DNA from: Veronia nyctiphanis
GTDB lineage: Bacteria > Pseudomonadota > Gammaproteobacteria > Enterobacterales > Vibrionaceae
Length of the DNA stretch: 64,000 nucleotides
Direction of reading: 5' to 3'
Assembly (NCBI RefSeq): GCF_004116385.1
Contig: NZ_PEIB01000002.1
Coordinates: 124,001 to 188,000, forward strand
Shown here: piece by piece, positions 1-10,578 of the stretch
Layout: each line of letters begins with the position of its first letter
Position numbering within the stretch: position 1 is the stretch's first letter
Notes under the pieces: model-generated
Database searches by the model: none
The model's input: only the letters and a program-made list of their open reading frames with translations
What the model was told of the DNA's origin: nothing
Translations under genes and position numbers: made by a program

Positions 1-398
1 CCTCTCCGATTTCGTTTGTGGTAATTGAGAAAATATCGGGTGTTATAGTGATTTCAATATTGCAATTTTCATTTATATCTTTAATTAAGAACGTATTTTT
101 TTCTAAGGTTCCATTACAGCCTGTTGCAGTTTCTACAGAATGGTAATCTGATAAAAAGAGCTCAATGAGAGTGTTCTCTCCCTCTTTAAAGTCTCTAGTA
201 CCTGATTTTGTAAGCGTCTTATCACCTGCGAAGTAACCTTGCCCTTTTCCTTTAATTTCAAACGAAAGGCTTAAACGTTTCTGGTTTAACTGAGTTAATG
301 CAGTTGCTTTGAGTGAATCTTTACTCGTTGATTTTTCTTGAGAGTCACAGCCTAAGAGAAGAATGGGCAAGATAAAAAAAAAGTGTTTTTATTTTCAT
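1..398 (-). CDS. Exported lipoprotein, cut by the left edge, frameshifted near its start
   Basis: Read on the minus strand, ATG at 398 opens a lipoprotein signal peptide: MKIK, a hydrophobic stretch, then the lipobox LLGC followed by DSQEKSTS. The frame breaks in a run of nine T (positions 374-382). With one T fewer the frame stays open to the window edge for about 130 residues. The mature part has alternating polar and hydrophobic segments and two spaced cysteines, suggesting a beta-rich periplasmic domain. The protein probably sits in the inner leaflet of the outer membrane. I do not recognise the family. The break looks like a homopolymer miscount because the lipobox and everything after it are intact. 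Confidence 0.6.
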
Positions 399-577
399 AA
401 TAATAAGGCCGGTTATGATTATATAGAATGATATTCTTTATTTAATGTGAGACGCATAAATCATCAGATATTTTATAATAGTAAAGTGTAAGATTAATTT
501 CCCATGGTTTTTTCGTCATAAAAATTCCGTGAGTAATTCAATGATCATTTCTTATGTAGAATGTATAAAGGTGTAAG

Positions 578-847
578 ATGATAAATAATAAAAAAATTTT
601 TTGTATTGTGGCCATGCTAGTGCTTCCTTTTCATGCGAAATCATGGGTAGTGGTTTCAGAGAGTATGGAAGGAGACGGTACAGTTGTATTCTATGAAGTT
701 AATTGCGATAGCGGTTTAGTTATTTCTATCTCAGCCGATATCAAAGAGAGCACATATTTTGATACTGAGGGTAACACTCATGACTCTTTGGATGATGCAA
801 TAAGCCGGTCTTGCTCTGGTGATAATTTGACTGATGGATCAATGTGA
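578..847 (+). CDS. Small exported protein, 89 aa, unknown function
   Basis: Residues 1-22 form a typical Sec signal peptide: KK at the N-terminus, a hydrophobic core (IFCIVAMLVLPF), then HAKS. The mature part is acidic, about 65 residues, with two cysteines (near residues 43 and 79) that could form a disulfide. No family is recognised. It stands alone, 78 bases before the hybrid kinase gene. The upstream region is AT-rich, and a weak AAGG sequence lies about six bases before the ATG. It could be a periplasmic accessory or sensor partner of the downstream kinase, but nothing in the sequence proves that. Confidence 0.5.
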   Translation: MINNKKIFCIVAMLVLPFHAKSWVVVSESMEGDGTVVFYEVNCDSGLVISISADIKESTYFDTEGNTHDSLDDAISRSCSGDNLTDGSM

Positions 848-924
848 AAACGTATTTTATATTTTCTCAGTTCTATGATCTGTTTTTTGACTAGAAATTA
901 AGATAGTGAATTGCTCTATACATC

Positions 925-3900
925 ATGAGAAGACTACGTTCTGTGTTTTTTTTCCTAATTGGGGTGAGTGTTTTCTTATCCATTTATCTTTTTGTTTTAA
1001 CAAGTAAGTCTATAACTGTAAGCAAAAAAATATATGCCCTTCAGGGTGAAATAAATGTACAAGAAAGTTTGTTTTTTGAATTTAAGCAAAGCTCAGATGC
1101 CCTTACGAATTTCGCCCGAAATTATGCGACAACACAGAATCAAGCCTGGAAAACATTCTATTTTCAAGCACTGAATATACGAGATGGTAATGAATCGATA
1201 CCGGAGAACTATTTCTCTGAATTTTGGATTCAAAAGGCTCTTAATCAAAGTAGCTCGCTAACTCAGTCTGATTCACAAACTAGAACCTCTATGCCTTCTT
1301 TGCTCTCAAGGGTTCAGAAAGCAAGTGACAGCAGCATCGATCAGGCGACATTGAATCTAGCTTTAATGAAGTTGTCGAACCTGAACAATATCGAAGTGAA
1401 AGCGCTTAATTTGGTCGGGAGTGTAGACAGAGCATCTCAAGAAGCCCAGCGAACACACCCTGATTTAAGTCGAGCAATAAGATTACTTTATTCTGTGGAG
1501 TACTTGCAGGCCAAGGCCGATGTCTTCAAATCGGTAGGAAACTATTTTAGAACATTAAAGAATACGACTGAGGGCCAAATTACTCTACTTCAGGGTGAGA
1601 GCAACCGTCTACATAACCATGTATCTATAGCTTTATCCCTACTGTTTCTTTGTATTGTTATGTCAGCCATTGTCTTATGGACGTTTTTCTTTCGACCCGT
1701 CACCAATATACAAAACGCTATTCTCAAGCGAACCGAAGGTGATGAGTTTGAAGTAAAACTTGAACCTTCTGAACAAGGCGCACTGAAGGACCTTGCTGAT
1801 GCTCAGAACAAGCTACTTCTGGAGTTACACCGACGATTTGAATTCAGTCAAACATTGAAACACTTCTCTGACAAGATCAGAGGAATTAGTGAAACACAGA
1901 CAATCAGCGAGGAGATTTGCCATTACCTTAGCCATCACTTCTCGCTTCCGCTGGTCAATGTTTTCGTCTGCGACAACGGACGCCCAATTTGTCGTGCGAG
2001 TATTGGCGGTCAGGGAAATCTTCCTCAGTTAGACGAAATGCCACCTCTTTACAAACGTGTTCTTCAGTCTCAAACCATCATGCGGCTTCGTAACGATGAC
2101 AGGCAGTTCCGCATAGGGTTAGGGTCCGGTGAACTAGAACTTCACGAGCTTATTATGTTACCACTGTGTGTCAGCGAAGAGCCTGTTGGTATGATAGAGA
2201 TGGCGTCCATCCGATCTTTAACTGACTCAGAGATTGAGTGGATTGAGGCTGTTAAAGATGACATGGCGATTGCTCTCCAATTGGCGATAGCGGCAGAAAA
2301 ACACAAAGAGGCTGACAAACGCACTTCTGAACAGCTAACACTTAATCGACAGATCATTGATGCCATTCCTAACCCTGTCTATTACCGGGATTGTGATTGC
2401 AAGTACATAGGCGTCAATAATGCATTTACCGATTTTCTTGGTCTTTTTTATGCTGATGTTATTGATAAAAAAACCAGTGACCTGTTTGATAAGTCGACCA
2501 GTGACCTGTTCGATGCAAATGAAAGAGAACTATTGGAATACCCTGGTTCCCAGTTTTACGATATTGAATTGCCCAACGCCGAGGGCGAACTTCGCAATCT
2601 CACAGTAATAGAAGCGACATACTTTTCACCCAACGGAGAGCCAATGGGTGTTGTGGGTCTGTTTGTCGATGTCACCACACAAAAGCGTCTAGAGAGAGAC
2701 CTCATATCAGCTAAAGATCAGGCGAATGAAGCAAGCAGCGCGAAAGGGGAGTTTCTTGCCAACATGAGCCATGAGATCCGAACACCTATGAATGCAATTC
2801 TGGGCATGGCGCAACTTACGCTGCAAACATCAATGACGAAAAAACAAAAGCATTACGTTGCCAATATAGAGAAAGCAGGTAAATCATTACTTGGGATCAT
2901 TAATGACATCCTCGACTTTTCAAAAATAGAGGCCGGGAAATTCGAAATTGAAAGTACGCCTTTTTCCCTTGATGAGGTCCTCGATAATGTCTGCAATATT
3001 GTGGTGTTAAAGGCAAAAGAGAAAGGTTTGGACTTGCTGGTTGACGTCGATCCGCTTGTACCGGATAGCCTTATTGGTGACCCTCAACGTTTTGGTCAGA
3101 TAGTCGTAAATTTGGTTGGAAACGCCGTTAAGTTTACGGATAAGGGGCATATTACAATCAGATTGAGAGTGCATTCTGACCGTGCAGATGACTCGATAAT
3201 ATTGCTCGTTGAGGTTGAAGATACTGGCATAGGCATGACCGAAAACCAACTGACAAAACTCTTCGAATCATTCTCCCAAGCGGATGGCTCTATAAGCAGA
3301 CAATATGGTGGCACAGGGCTTGGGTTGTCGATTTCCAAAGGGTTTGTCGAACTGATGGGCGGCAAAATTTGGGCTGAAAGCACTGAAGGAAAAGGGTCCA
3401 CATTTTCTTTTACGCTCGAGCTGACGAGGGGGTCAGATGCGGTTGAAATACAAGCAACTTCGATTAGTACTGACCTTTCAGGCTGAGCGCTCTCGTCCTT
3501 GATCCTGCCGTTTCTCCTACAAACAAGGTCATTGAAGCTTTAAAGTCTCAAGGTATGAATATCAGTATAATCAGCGCTGAAGAACACATTTCAAGCGAGT
3601 TAATAGCAATGTCAGAAGGTGGGAAAAATTATAGACTGCTCATTCTATCGACCAAGGCAGAAGGGGTCATTGATGGAAGCTTGTGTCAAAAAGTGCGTGA
3701 GCTTGAATTAAAACCCACGCCAATCTTCCTTGCTCTGGTAGCTGATAATTATGATTTTATCGATACAGACAGTTTTACAGAGCATTTTGATGGGATTATT
3801 GACACAAGAAACGACATATCTCAAACGCTAGAAACCATCACACACGTCCTCGATATTGAAGGCAAGTATCAGTTACCTGCCGCTGACTTTTCTGGATTGA

Positions 3901-4892
3901 GAATACTTTTAGTTGAAGATAACTATATTAATCAAGAAGTAGCCAAAGCATTACTCGAACATTTTCAGCCAATCGTCGACATTGCTGAAAACGGCTTGAT
4001 AGCCCTCGACAAGGTGAAATCTAACGCTTATGACCTGGTATTAATGGATATGCAAATGCCAGTTATGGATGGTTTAACAGCGACACGTGAAATTCGAAAA
4101 TTATCAGAGCATGTGCAATTACCCATCATTGCTATGACTGCTAATGTCCTTAAACAAGAAATTGAAGAGTGTCTGACGGCTGGTATGAATGATCATATTG
4201 CCAAACCTATTGAGGTTGACGAACTGATCTTTGCAATAAATAAATGGATTCATTCTGAGATAACGACAAGCGAGAGTGACGATTCAACCGCGTTTATCCC
4301 TGTTCCCAAATCCAATATCAGCCTCCTTGACACCCACGAGGGTATTCAACGATTAGGTGGTAATGAAAGCACCTATTGGAGCTTGGTGAAAATAATGCTC
4401 GACACCAATATTTCCAAACTGAATAAGTGGCTAGATCATGCTGATGATATAACAGTCGAAGAGGCGGAACTTTTTGGTCACACCTTGAGAGGGTCTGCTG
4501 CAAATGTCTCAGCAAAATCTCTAAGCCTTTTGGCGAGTGAGCTTGAGAAGAAGGCTAAAGCTGGCGTCTCTGATCAGGGTGTAATGAGAGAAATGCTAGA
4601 TGTTATGCACGAAATACGCATGCAGTTTATGCATATTGATAGTGAAGCCCGAAGCCAGGAGTCATTTCACGGTTACACAACTAAAGAGCTTCGCATTGAA
4701 CTAGAGCAGCTTCAAATTCTCTTGAGTCAATTCGATTCGCAGGCACTGGAGTTTATTGAGGGTATTAAGCAAAGCGCAAACAGCATGAGTATCGATCTCG
4801 CCAGTATTCATTCTGATATTCAGCAATTCGAATATGATGCAGCAGGCAAGAAAGTGTTTGAGGTGATTGCTGAACTGCATGATAGAGAGTAG
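925..4892 (+). CDS. Hybrid sensor histidine kinase (TM-HAMP-GAF-PAS-HisKA-HATPase-REC-REC-Hpt), frameshifted
   Basis: A membrane phosphorelay kinase. Residues about 6-27 and 232-254 are membrane segments enclosing a periplasmic domain; then come a HAMP linker, a GAF-like domain (about 310-450), a PAS domain (about 475-590), the H-box [13 protein letters not shown] with the phospho-His near residue 616, and a HATPase domain with DTGIGM and GGTGLGL. The first reading frame stops at 3486. The next frame continues at once with a degenerate receiver (ALVLDPAVSPTNK), then a complete receiver (LLVEDN, DLVLMDMQMPVMDG) and a C-terminal Hpt domain (HTLRGSAAN). Adding one C in GGCTGAGC at about 3483 joins them into 1322 aa. 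The layout matches BarA/TorS-type hybrids; the signal is unknown. An intact, separately encoded receiver protein is the less likely alternative. Confidence 0.75.
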
Positions 4893-4904
4893 TCATGAAA
4901 AGGC

Positions 4905-4925
4905 GAGGGGTTGGGGTTACCCCTC
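4905..4925. terminator. Hairpin between convergent genes
   Basis: GAGGGGT and ACCCCTC form a 7-bp stem around a 7-base loop, just after the kinase stop codon and before the 3' end of the small minus-strand gene at 4935. There is no strong T tract, so the terminator role is inferred from its position. Confidence 0.4.
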
Positions 4926-4934
4926 TAGCCGAGC

Positions 4935-5075
4935 CTATCGCTTTTGTTTCACTGCCAACTTCTGTTGAGGAGAAGGATGTTTAACCAACTCGTAGCGAAG
5001 AAGCTCCAACATAGCATTCGACTCTCTGCGGTTATTTGGTTTCCAGCTTGATATAACTTTTATACGATTTTCCAT
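4935..5075 (-). CDS. Small basic protein, 46 aa, unknown function
   Basis: A minus-strand frame starts at ATG 5075 and encodes MENRIKVISSWKPNNRRES and onward to a stop at 4935. GAGG lies about nine bases before the ATG. The protein is strongly basic (12 Lys/Arg of 46) with a predicted amphipathic helix in the middle (AMLELLRYELVKH). No family is recognised. It is convergent with the hybrid kinase gene and separated from it by a hairpin. The good ribosome site and plausible composition argue for a real gene, but it is short and could be chance. Confidence 0.4.
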   Translation of the reverse strand: MENRIKVISSWKPNNRRESNAMLELLRYELVKHPSPQQKLAVKQKR

Positions 5076-5298
5076 GTTACAGCCTCATTTGTTAATAAAT
5101 TACGAAAATGACGTTCTGAACATGTGGCTACAACTGAACAACAACCACGTATTTGGAAAAATTAGCTAAGTATGTAGAAAACTTAATCCAAAATGACCAA
5201 CTTAATTTGCAGGAAAAAATAGAAAAAAGATGTGATACATGTCTATAAATCAGTACTAACTGATTTTAGCGCGCTATTTGCTTCTTAAGGAAAAGAAT

Positions 5299-5321
5299 AA
5301 AGCCTCGACATTCGAGGCTTT
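5299..5321 (-). terminator. Rho-independent terminator of the acyl-CoA ligase gene
   Basis: A perfect 9-bp stem, AAAGCCTCG with CGAGGCTTT, around a 5-base loop lies 37 bases beyond the ligase stop. Read on the minus strand it is followed by a T-rich tail (TATTCTTTTCC). Confidence 0.8.
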
Positions 5322-5357
5322 ATAGATTGCGGCATAATCAAAGAAAAGATACGTGTA

Positions 5358-7007
5358 TTATTCTTCCCAAACGACCAACTTACCTTTTGGCCAGTCATCA
5401 CAGACATTGCTGTATCGTTTTTCGAGCTCATGACGTTTAATCTTGAGTGTCGGCGTCAGAATACCGTTTTCGATACTCCAAGGGTCTTTGATAAGAAGAA
5501 CACCTTTAATTATCTCATGACTCTCAAGCTCTTTATTGATCGTTGAAATTACAGACTCAATTTTTTGCTCGTAACGCGCCTTATCCATATTGGGGAAACT
5601 GGGTGGGACTGCCAGTAATATTGGCGAAGGCATACCTGAACCCACTATACACATCAGCTCAATGTTGCTCAGCTCAAACAGACGTTTTTCGATTGGCACG
5701 GGAGATACAAATTTGCCTTTGGCGGTTTTGAAGGCATCTTTTTTACGGCCTTCAATACTCAGATAACCTTCGGAGTCTAACGAACCTTTGTCACCAGTGT
5801 GAAGCCAGCCGTCAATGATGGTCTCTTTCGTGGCTTGATCGTTTTTGTAATAGCCTTTGAACAGACCCTTACTTTTTACGAGAATTTCGCCGTCGTCAGC
5901 GATTTTCACTTCAACACCAGGACCAGCATTACCAATAGTGCCGACCTTATCTGAACGATATGGATAGTTTAGCGTGCCGTAAGCCATTGACTCTGTCATG
6001 CCCCAGGCTTCGGTAATGTTCATTCCCAGCTTTTCGTACCAACGAAGCAATGCTGGTGAAACAGGCGCTGAACCACAGCCGAGGACCCTGGCATTTTCTA
6101 GACCTAGGCCAGTTTGTATTTTTTTCCTTATCAGACCGGACACGATAGGAAGTTTTAAAAGGAAATTTAGCTTACCGTCCGGCAGTTTCTCTTGAATGCG
6201 TTGCTGGAACAGCGTCCACAAACGCGGAACCGAAATAAACAAGGTTGGTCTTTGCATCTTCACGTCGTCGATAAAGGTATCCAATGACTCTGGGAATGCA
6301 GTACAACCACCCTCAAGCATTGCTGTGCTGAGAATATATACACGCTCTGTGATGTGAGCTAACGGCAGGTATGAGAACAGGCGATCGTTTTTGTAGACCC
6401 CTAAGTATTCGCAAAGCTGTGTTGCAGACCACGTAACTGCACCGTAAGTCAGCATCGCACCTTTCGGAAGACCTGTACTGCCTGATGTGTAGACAATTGT
6501 CATTAAATCGTCGTCACCATGGGCAGGTCGTTCGTCACTGGCTTCGTGTTTGACCAGTAAATCATTCCAGTCATACCCGCAATTGATTGTAGGGTAAGGA
6601 AAAGCGATAGTTTGGATATTTGGGCGCTCTTCGATAACTTCCTTGATTGCTTGTGTGTCATCGAGTTTACCGATGAAGATAGCCTTGGATTCACTGTGGT
6701 CTAAAACATGTGAGATGGTATCTTTACCCGCTGTCGGGAAAATAGGGACACTTACATAGCTACCCAACATCATTGCGAGATCTGCGACGAACCACTCGGC
6801 GCAGTTTTTTGAGACTAATGCAACGCGATCTCCGGGCTGAAGGCCCATTGCGCGGAGCGCGGTTACGATTCTGAGAGCATGGTCGGCAACATCTTTAAAA
6901 GTGAAGTCTTTAAATTGTCTATTGATGATTTGACGGAGAAAAACTTCGTTTGCCCGTTCGTTAGAAGCGTACTGCAACGCTCGCTCGTAGGGTTTTGGTA
7001 GGGACAT
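5358..7007 (-). CDS. Long-chain fatty acid--CoA ligase (AMP-binding, FadD-like)
   Basis: 549 aa member of the ANL adenylate-forming superfamily. It would activate a fatty acid with ATP and join it to CoA at the inner face of the membrane. The P-loop-like motif YTSGSTGLPKGAM lies near residue 170. Further motifs are EAWGMTE (A5, substrate pocket), HTGDKG (A7) and the C-terminal subdomain with GRKKDAFKTAKGKFVSP. The length fits FACL/long-chain ligases of bacteria. The gene is monocistronic, divergent from the LuxT-like regulator across 440 bases, and ends in a good terminator. The exact chain-length preference cannot be read from sequence. It is not the classical E. coli FadD by length or motif spacing; it resembles the bubblegum/FACL15-type ligases common in marine gammaproteobacteria. 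Confidence 0.85.
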   Translation of the reverse strand: MSLPKPYERALQYASNERANEVFLRQIINRQFKDFTFKDVADHALRIVTALRAMGLQPGDRVALVSKNCAEWFVADLAMMLGSYVSVPIFPTAGKDTISHVLDHSESKAIFIGKLDDTQAIKEVIEERPNIQTIAFPYPTINCGYDWNDLLVKHEASDERPAHGDDDLMTIVYTSGSTGLPKGAMLTYGAVTWSATQLCEYLGVYKNDRLFSYLPLAHITERVYILSTAMLEGGCTAFPESLDTFIDDVKMQRPTLFISVPRLWTLFQQRIQEKLPDGKLNFLLKLPIVSGLIRKKIQTGLGLENARVLGCGSAPVSPALLRWYEKLGMNITEAWGMTESMAYGTLNYPYRSDKVGTIGNAGPGVEVKIADDGEILVKSKGLFKGYYKNDQATKETIIDGWLHTGDKGSLDSEGYLSIEGRKKDAFKTAKGKFVSPVPIEKRLFELSNIELMCIVGSGMPSPILLAVPPSFPNMDKARYEQKIESVISTINKELESHEIIKGVLLIKDPWSIENGILTPTLKIKRHELEKRYSNVCDDWPKGKLVVWEE

Positions 7008-7453
7008 CAGAGCACTCCATTTGCTGCGATATTCTTTAGTTTAATTACTTTTATATAATTGTTATGCGCTCGTTAACTTAAGTTGCTGTGGTCCAATGAG
7101 TCAAGCGTTACGCCAAACGCTTGTTCAATTTTTTGAAGTCACCGGATTTTATTGCGTAAAAGCTAATATAACGACTCTATTACTGTACGTATCAGCTTCT
7201 CTCTTTCGCTGTTTTTATCTTAGTAAAAAGTTGTAACTTCTTTATACATATCAATATTTAGATGAAAGCTTCATTTTTGATAATTTGTACTATTGTTAAT
7301 AAGACTGGGTTAAGGAGTACCGGACGGTAACCAGCCAGACATGTATTTTTGTGCTGGAATAGACTGAAAAATTGTGACCTGTTTGTTTCGGGCAAAGGAT
7401 ACTTTTGGGGAATGGCCATTTTCCGATGCACAGGTTGAAACAGGAAAATGACT
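7008..7453. promoter_or_regulatory. Divergent intergenic region between acyl-CoA ligase and luxT-like gene
   Basis: About 445 bases without a credible gene. It must hold both promoters. An AT-rich TATATAAT-like block near 7050 (ACTTTTATATAATTG) could be a -10 region on either strand. I see no strong inverted repeat that stands out as a TetR-family operator. Short open frames on the minus strand here overlap the start of the regulator gene and look like shadows. Confidence 0.35.
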
Positions 7454-7915
7454 ATGCCTAAAAGAAGTAGGGAAGATACTGAAGAAACGATAAAAACGAT
7501 TCTTGATGCTGCGGTTGAGCAACTCATTGTCTATGGATATGACAAGATGTCGTATACGACACTCAGTGAGCAAACCGGGATTTCAAGAACAGGTATAAGC
7601 CACCACTTTCCGAAAAAAACGGATTTCATCAGCAAGCTTGATGACAGGCTTATTAGTATCTTGCTGGAGAAATTGGATTTGGAAGGTGATCAAACTCGCT
7701 TCTCAAACAGTTGGAAAAGCGCGTTAGCGAGTGATGAGAAATTTGCTGCAGTATTGAAACTCATTTTCTTGTTCAGAGCCACAGACGATAATGACGTAAA
7801 CTTTACCAAGCGCGTCTGTCAGAACTTAGAGTCTCTCGGTTGCGAACGGTTCGGGAATGGATTCACACAAGAATTGGAATGTCTGGTAGGTAAGTCGGTG
7901 CTCAAAGCGTCTTGA
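7454..7915 (+). CDS. luxT: TetR-family regulator resembling LuxT
   Basis: About 153 aa transcription factor. The N-terminal TetR helix-turn-helix reads YDKMSYTTLSEQTGISRTG followed by ISHHFPKKTDF, which closely matches what I remember of Vibrio LuxT, a regulator of quorum-sensing and GFA-like sRNA genes; the C-terminal ligand/dimer domain is short, as in LuxT. The frame also opens at ATG 7448, but AGGA at 7442-7445 is too close to that codon and is well spaced for ATG 7454, which gives the LuxT-like start MPKRSRED. A strong terminator follows. The identity rests on motif memory, not on a search; a different TetR protein is possible. Confidence 0.6.
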   Translation: MPKRSREDTEETIKTILDAAVEQLIVYGYDKMSYTTLSEQTGISRTGISHHFPKKTDFISKLDDRLISILLEKLDLEGDQTRFSNSWKSALASDEKFAAVLKLIFLFRATDDNDVNFTKRVCQNLESLGCERFGNGFTQELECLVGKSVLKAS

Positions 7916-7947
7916 AATACCTTTTTCAGACAGTACAAAAAAGTTAC

Positions 7948-7971
7948 AAAGCGCCGTTATGGCGCTTTTTT
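7948..7971 (+). terminator. Rho-independent terminator of the luxT-like gene
   Basis: AAAGCGCC and GGCGCTTT pair around the loop GTTAT and the stem runs into six T. It lies 33 bases after the stop codon. Confidence 0.9.
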
Positions 7972-8215
7972 GATGATGCTATTTGTTAATGAGTAGGGTT
8001 TTCCCACCCCAAAATGTAAATGATTTACTGCTTCAAACTAACCAAAGCCAACCACTTCTTTTACCTTTATTGACAGCTCTGTAACGAAAGAGTTGATCGA
8101 AAACAGAAAAACATCAGATTTATCCATTGAATTCGCAAGTGATATTGAAGGGTTGAAAAATTCTTTAGTAATGGCGTCTCACTTGTGCAGTTATTCCTTG
8201 CCCAAGAGATATTCC

Positions 8216-9411
8216 ATGAGTAGATCATTAGTTTTAGTCCTTAACTCCGGCAGTTCTTCAATCAAATTCGCGTTAGTCGAAGCCAAAACGGGAAATGCCG
8301 AACTGTCAGGGATCGGTGAGTGTTTTGGTGCCGACAACGCGCGAATTTCATGGAACGGAGAAGGGATTGAAGAACAAGAAATAAGCCTCCTAGCGGACAA
8401 GAACCAACATCAACAGGCTGTTGATCAGATCGTCTCATTGATTGAAACAGAACACCTAGGCAGTCAGTTATGCGCTGTTGGTCATCGCGTCGTTCATGGT
8501 GGAGAGTACTTTTCAGAAGCCACACTCATTGATGATGGTAATAGCGAAAATAGAAGCGCTGAGCATTTTGGCACCTTTACATAACCCGTCTCATGTCATT
8601 GGTATAGAGGCGGCGCGCAAAGCATTCCCGTACCTTCCTCAAGTCGCCGTATTCGACACCGCATTTCACCAGACAATGCCCCCAAAAGCCTATACATATG
8701 CCATTTCACAAAAGCTGTATCGATATTTTGGTATTCGTCGTTATGGCTTTCATGGCACCAGCCACTTTTTCGTGAGTTGTGAAGCTGCAAAATGGCTTGA
8801 TAAAGCGCCTGAGATTACCAACGTGATCACTGTGCATTTGGGCAATGGTGCCTCTGTTTGTGCCGTTAAAGACGGAAAAAGTGTCGACACCAATATGGGC
8901 TTTACGCCTATTGCAGGCTTGATGATGGGAACACGTTGCGGCGACCTCGACCCAAGTATTCCTGAGTTCTTGCAAAAACAGGGGTGGAAGCCAGAACAAA
9001 TTTACAAGGAGCTCAACGGAAACTCAGGTTTTTCTTGGCGTCTCAGAGCTAACCAGCGACTGTCGCGGTATTTGCGAGGCGGCTGAAGAAGGACACAAAG
9101 GTGCGCAATTAGCATTAGAACTATTTAGTTACCGCGTCGCCAAATACATCGCGTCATATATGGTTGCCCTTGATGAAGTTGACGCGATTGTATTCACGGG
9201 TGGTATTGGCGAAAACTCATTTCCGGTCAGGCAGCTGATTCTGAAAAACCTGAAAGTGTTTGGTTACCGTGAAGATGAAAGCGGCAATAAAAGTGCACGA
9301 TTTGGGAAAGGCAGAGTGATTAGCCAGAGCGGAACAACGCTTGCCTTGGTAATTCCCACCAACGAAGATTTTGTTATAGCTTCACAAGCTGTCGAGTTTA
9401 CAGATAAATAA
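8216..9411 (+). CDS. ackA: Acetate kinase, two frameshifts
   Basis: ATP:acetate phosphotransferase of the ASKHA fold, interconverting acetyl phosphate and acetate in the cytoplasm. Family motifs are all present but in three frames: [12 protein letters not shown] (start), [53 protein letters not shown], and FTGGIGENS. The first break is near 8537 (GATGATGG), the second in the T run 9029-9033. Dropping one base at each gives about 397 aa, the normal AckA length (E. coli 400). The ATG at 8216 gives the usual [12 protein letters not shown] start, so the upstream in-frame extension from 8093 is not used. No pta gene is adjacent, so this is probably a second, stand-alone acetate/propionate kinase paralogue. 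Confidence 0.85.
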
Positions 9412-9426
9412 GTTGTCGCTTTACAG

Positions 9427-9459
9427 AAAAAAGCCGCGGAAAATTATCTGCGGCCTTTC
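9427..9459. terminator. Bidirectional terminator between ackA and the YdcF-like gene
   Basis: CCGC and GCGG with flanking AAAG/CTTT form a stem with one bulged base, loop about 12 bases, with A tracts to the left and a short T tract to the right. It serves the convergent gene ends at 9411 and 9481. Confidence 0.6.
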
Positions 9460-9480
9460 ATTGTGTATTCTTCGTTGAGA

Positions 9481-10452
9481 TTAACGAAAATACATTGGCG
9501 AAATATCAAACGCGGGGTAGCCGTAGACTCTGATCGCATCGCACAGAATACTGACTTTTTCTTCTTCAGTCAGGATCAGTGAGTTGCGAACATTGAATGC
9601 TTTAACAGGACGCCTGCCTACTCCTGTCTGATGTAATGCGACATTGAGTAACGCCATACTTCTCGGCAAGTGGGAAAGGCAACTGACCACATAAATGTCA
9701 TGATTCTGTTTCTGACTGATTATTTCTGCCGTGAATAGCGCATTTTGCACTGTGTTAGTGGCTCGCCTCTCTTCGATGATATGTGTGCTGGGCACGCCTC
9801 TTGTAATCAGCCATTGAGTCATTACCTCGGCTTCTGTCATGCCATCCACAGGGACACCACCTGTCACTATGATCTCACTCTCTGGGTTATGCTCCCAGAG
9901 GCTAAAGGCCGCCTCCAGACGTTCATTTAATGCTGCTGTAGGCTGCGCCTGAGGGCCAAGTTTTAATCCCTGAACAACAAGGATGAGTCTTTGGCACTCT
10001 GGTCTCTTTTCTGCAAAACCGTCCTCCCATTTTGTGGCACACTCAAACAGGTGATTAGCGTCTTCTATGTGGCTTGGGCTGATATGTTGAAGTGCATCGG
10101 CGAGTTCGTGTTTATCCTTTAATGACAATGATTTACACCAGAGTAAGCTGTGGAAGAGTGCTTCAATGTTATGTGGTGAACGGGCGAGTATTTGTTTGTA
10201 AGTGTCGAGGGCAAGCTGAGGTTGACGCTTGAACAGATAGGCGCTGGCAATGCCAAAGTAGGCTGATAATCGCAAAGGTTCTTCAATTAGCACGTTATTC
10301 AGGCAATAGATGACCTCATCCATGTTATTCACGCATTGTCCGTCAGCGTTGATGTATTCGGCCCTGTTTTTAGCCGTGTAAGCATCTGCTGCTCTGGACA
10401 GCCAATCAAAAGACTTTATGTAATCTGCGTTGTTTTGCTTTTTTTGATGCAT
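9481..10452 (-). CDS. TPR-containing YdcF/ElyC/SanA-family (DUF218) protein
   Basis: 323 aa. The N-terminal half holds a tetratricopeptide-like helical repeat region (around LSAYFGIASAYLFKRQPQLA). The C-terminal half is a DUF218 domain, with IIVTGGVPVDGMTEAEVM, a conserved acidic/threonine patch (EERRATNTVQNA) and VVSCLSHLPRS. DUF218 proteins of the SanA/ElyC type are linked to envelope or peptidoglycan-precursor functions, while YdcF binds S-adenosylmethionine. No signal peptide or membrane anchor is visible, so this version is probably cytoplasmic. It is monocistronic and divergent from the EAL-HDOD gene. The specific role is unknown. Confidence 0.7.
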   Translation of the reverse strand: MHQKKQNNADYIKSFDWLSRAADAYTAKNRAEYINADGQCVNNMDEVIYCLNNVLIEEPLRLSAYFGIASAYLFKRQPQLALDTYKQILARSPHNIEALFHSLLWCKSLSLKDKHELADALQHISPSHIEDANHLFECATKWEDGFAEKRPECQRLILVVQGLKLGPQAQPTAALNERLEAAFSLWEHNPESEIIVTGGVPVDGMTEAEVMTQWLITRGVPSTHIIEERRATNTVQNALFTAEIISQKQNHDIYVVSCLSHLPRSMALLNVALHQTGVGRRPVKAFNVRNSLILTEEEKVSILCDAIRVYGYPAFDISPMYFR

Positions 10453-10578
10453 GTTGTTGCCCGATTATTCTTTTGTGTGTACTTGAAAACCTTCCGTCCT
10501 GATTTTCAAACAATTGAGCTAAATATGAGATTTTGATCTAACTTTTAAGGGTGTTCGTCCTTATTGGAGAGACCAAGA

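Noticed and set aside
3555-4892. A separate response-regulator/Hpt protein gene starting at 3555
   Set aside because: The frame is coding upstream of this ATG back to about 3477 and joins the kinase after a one-base repair, with no ribosome site at 3555.
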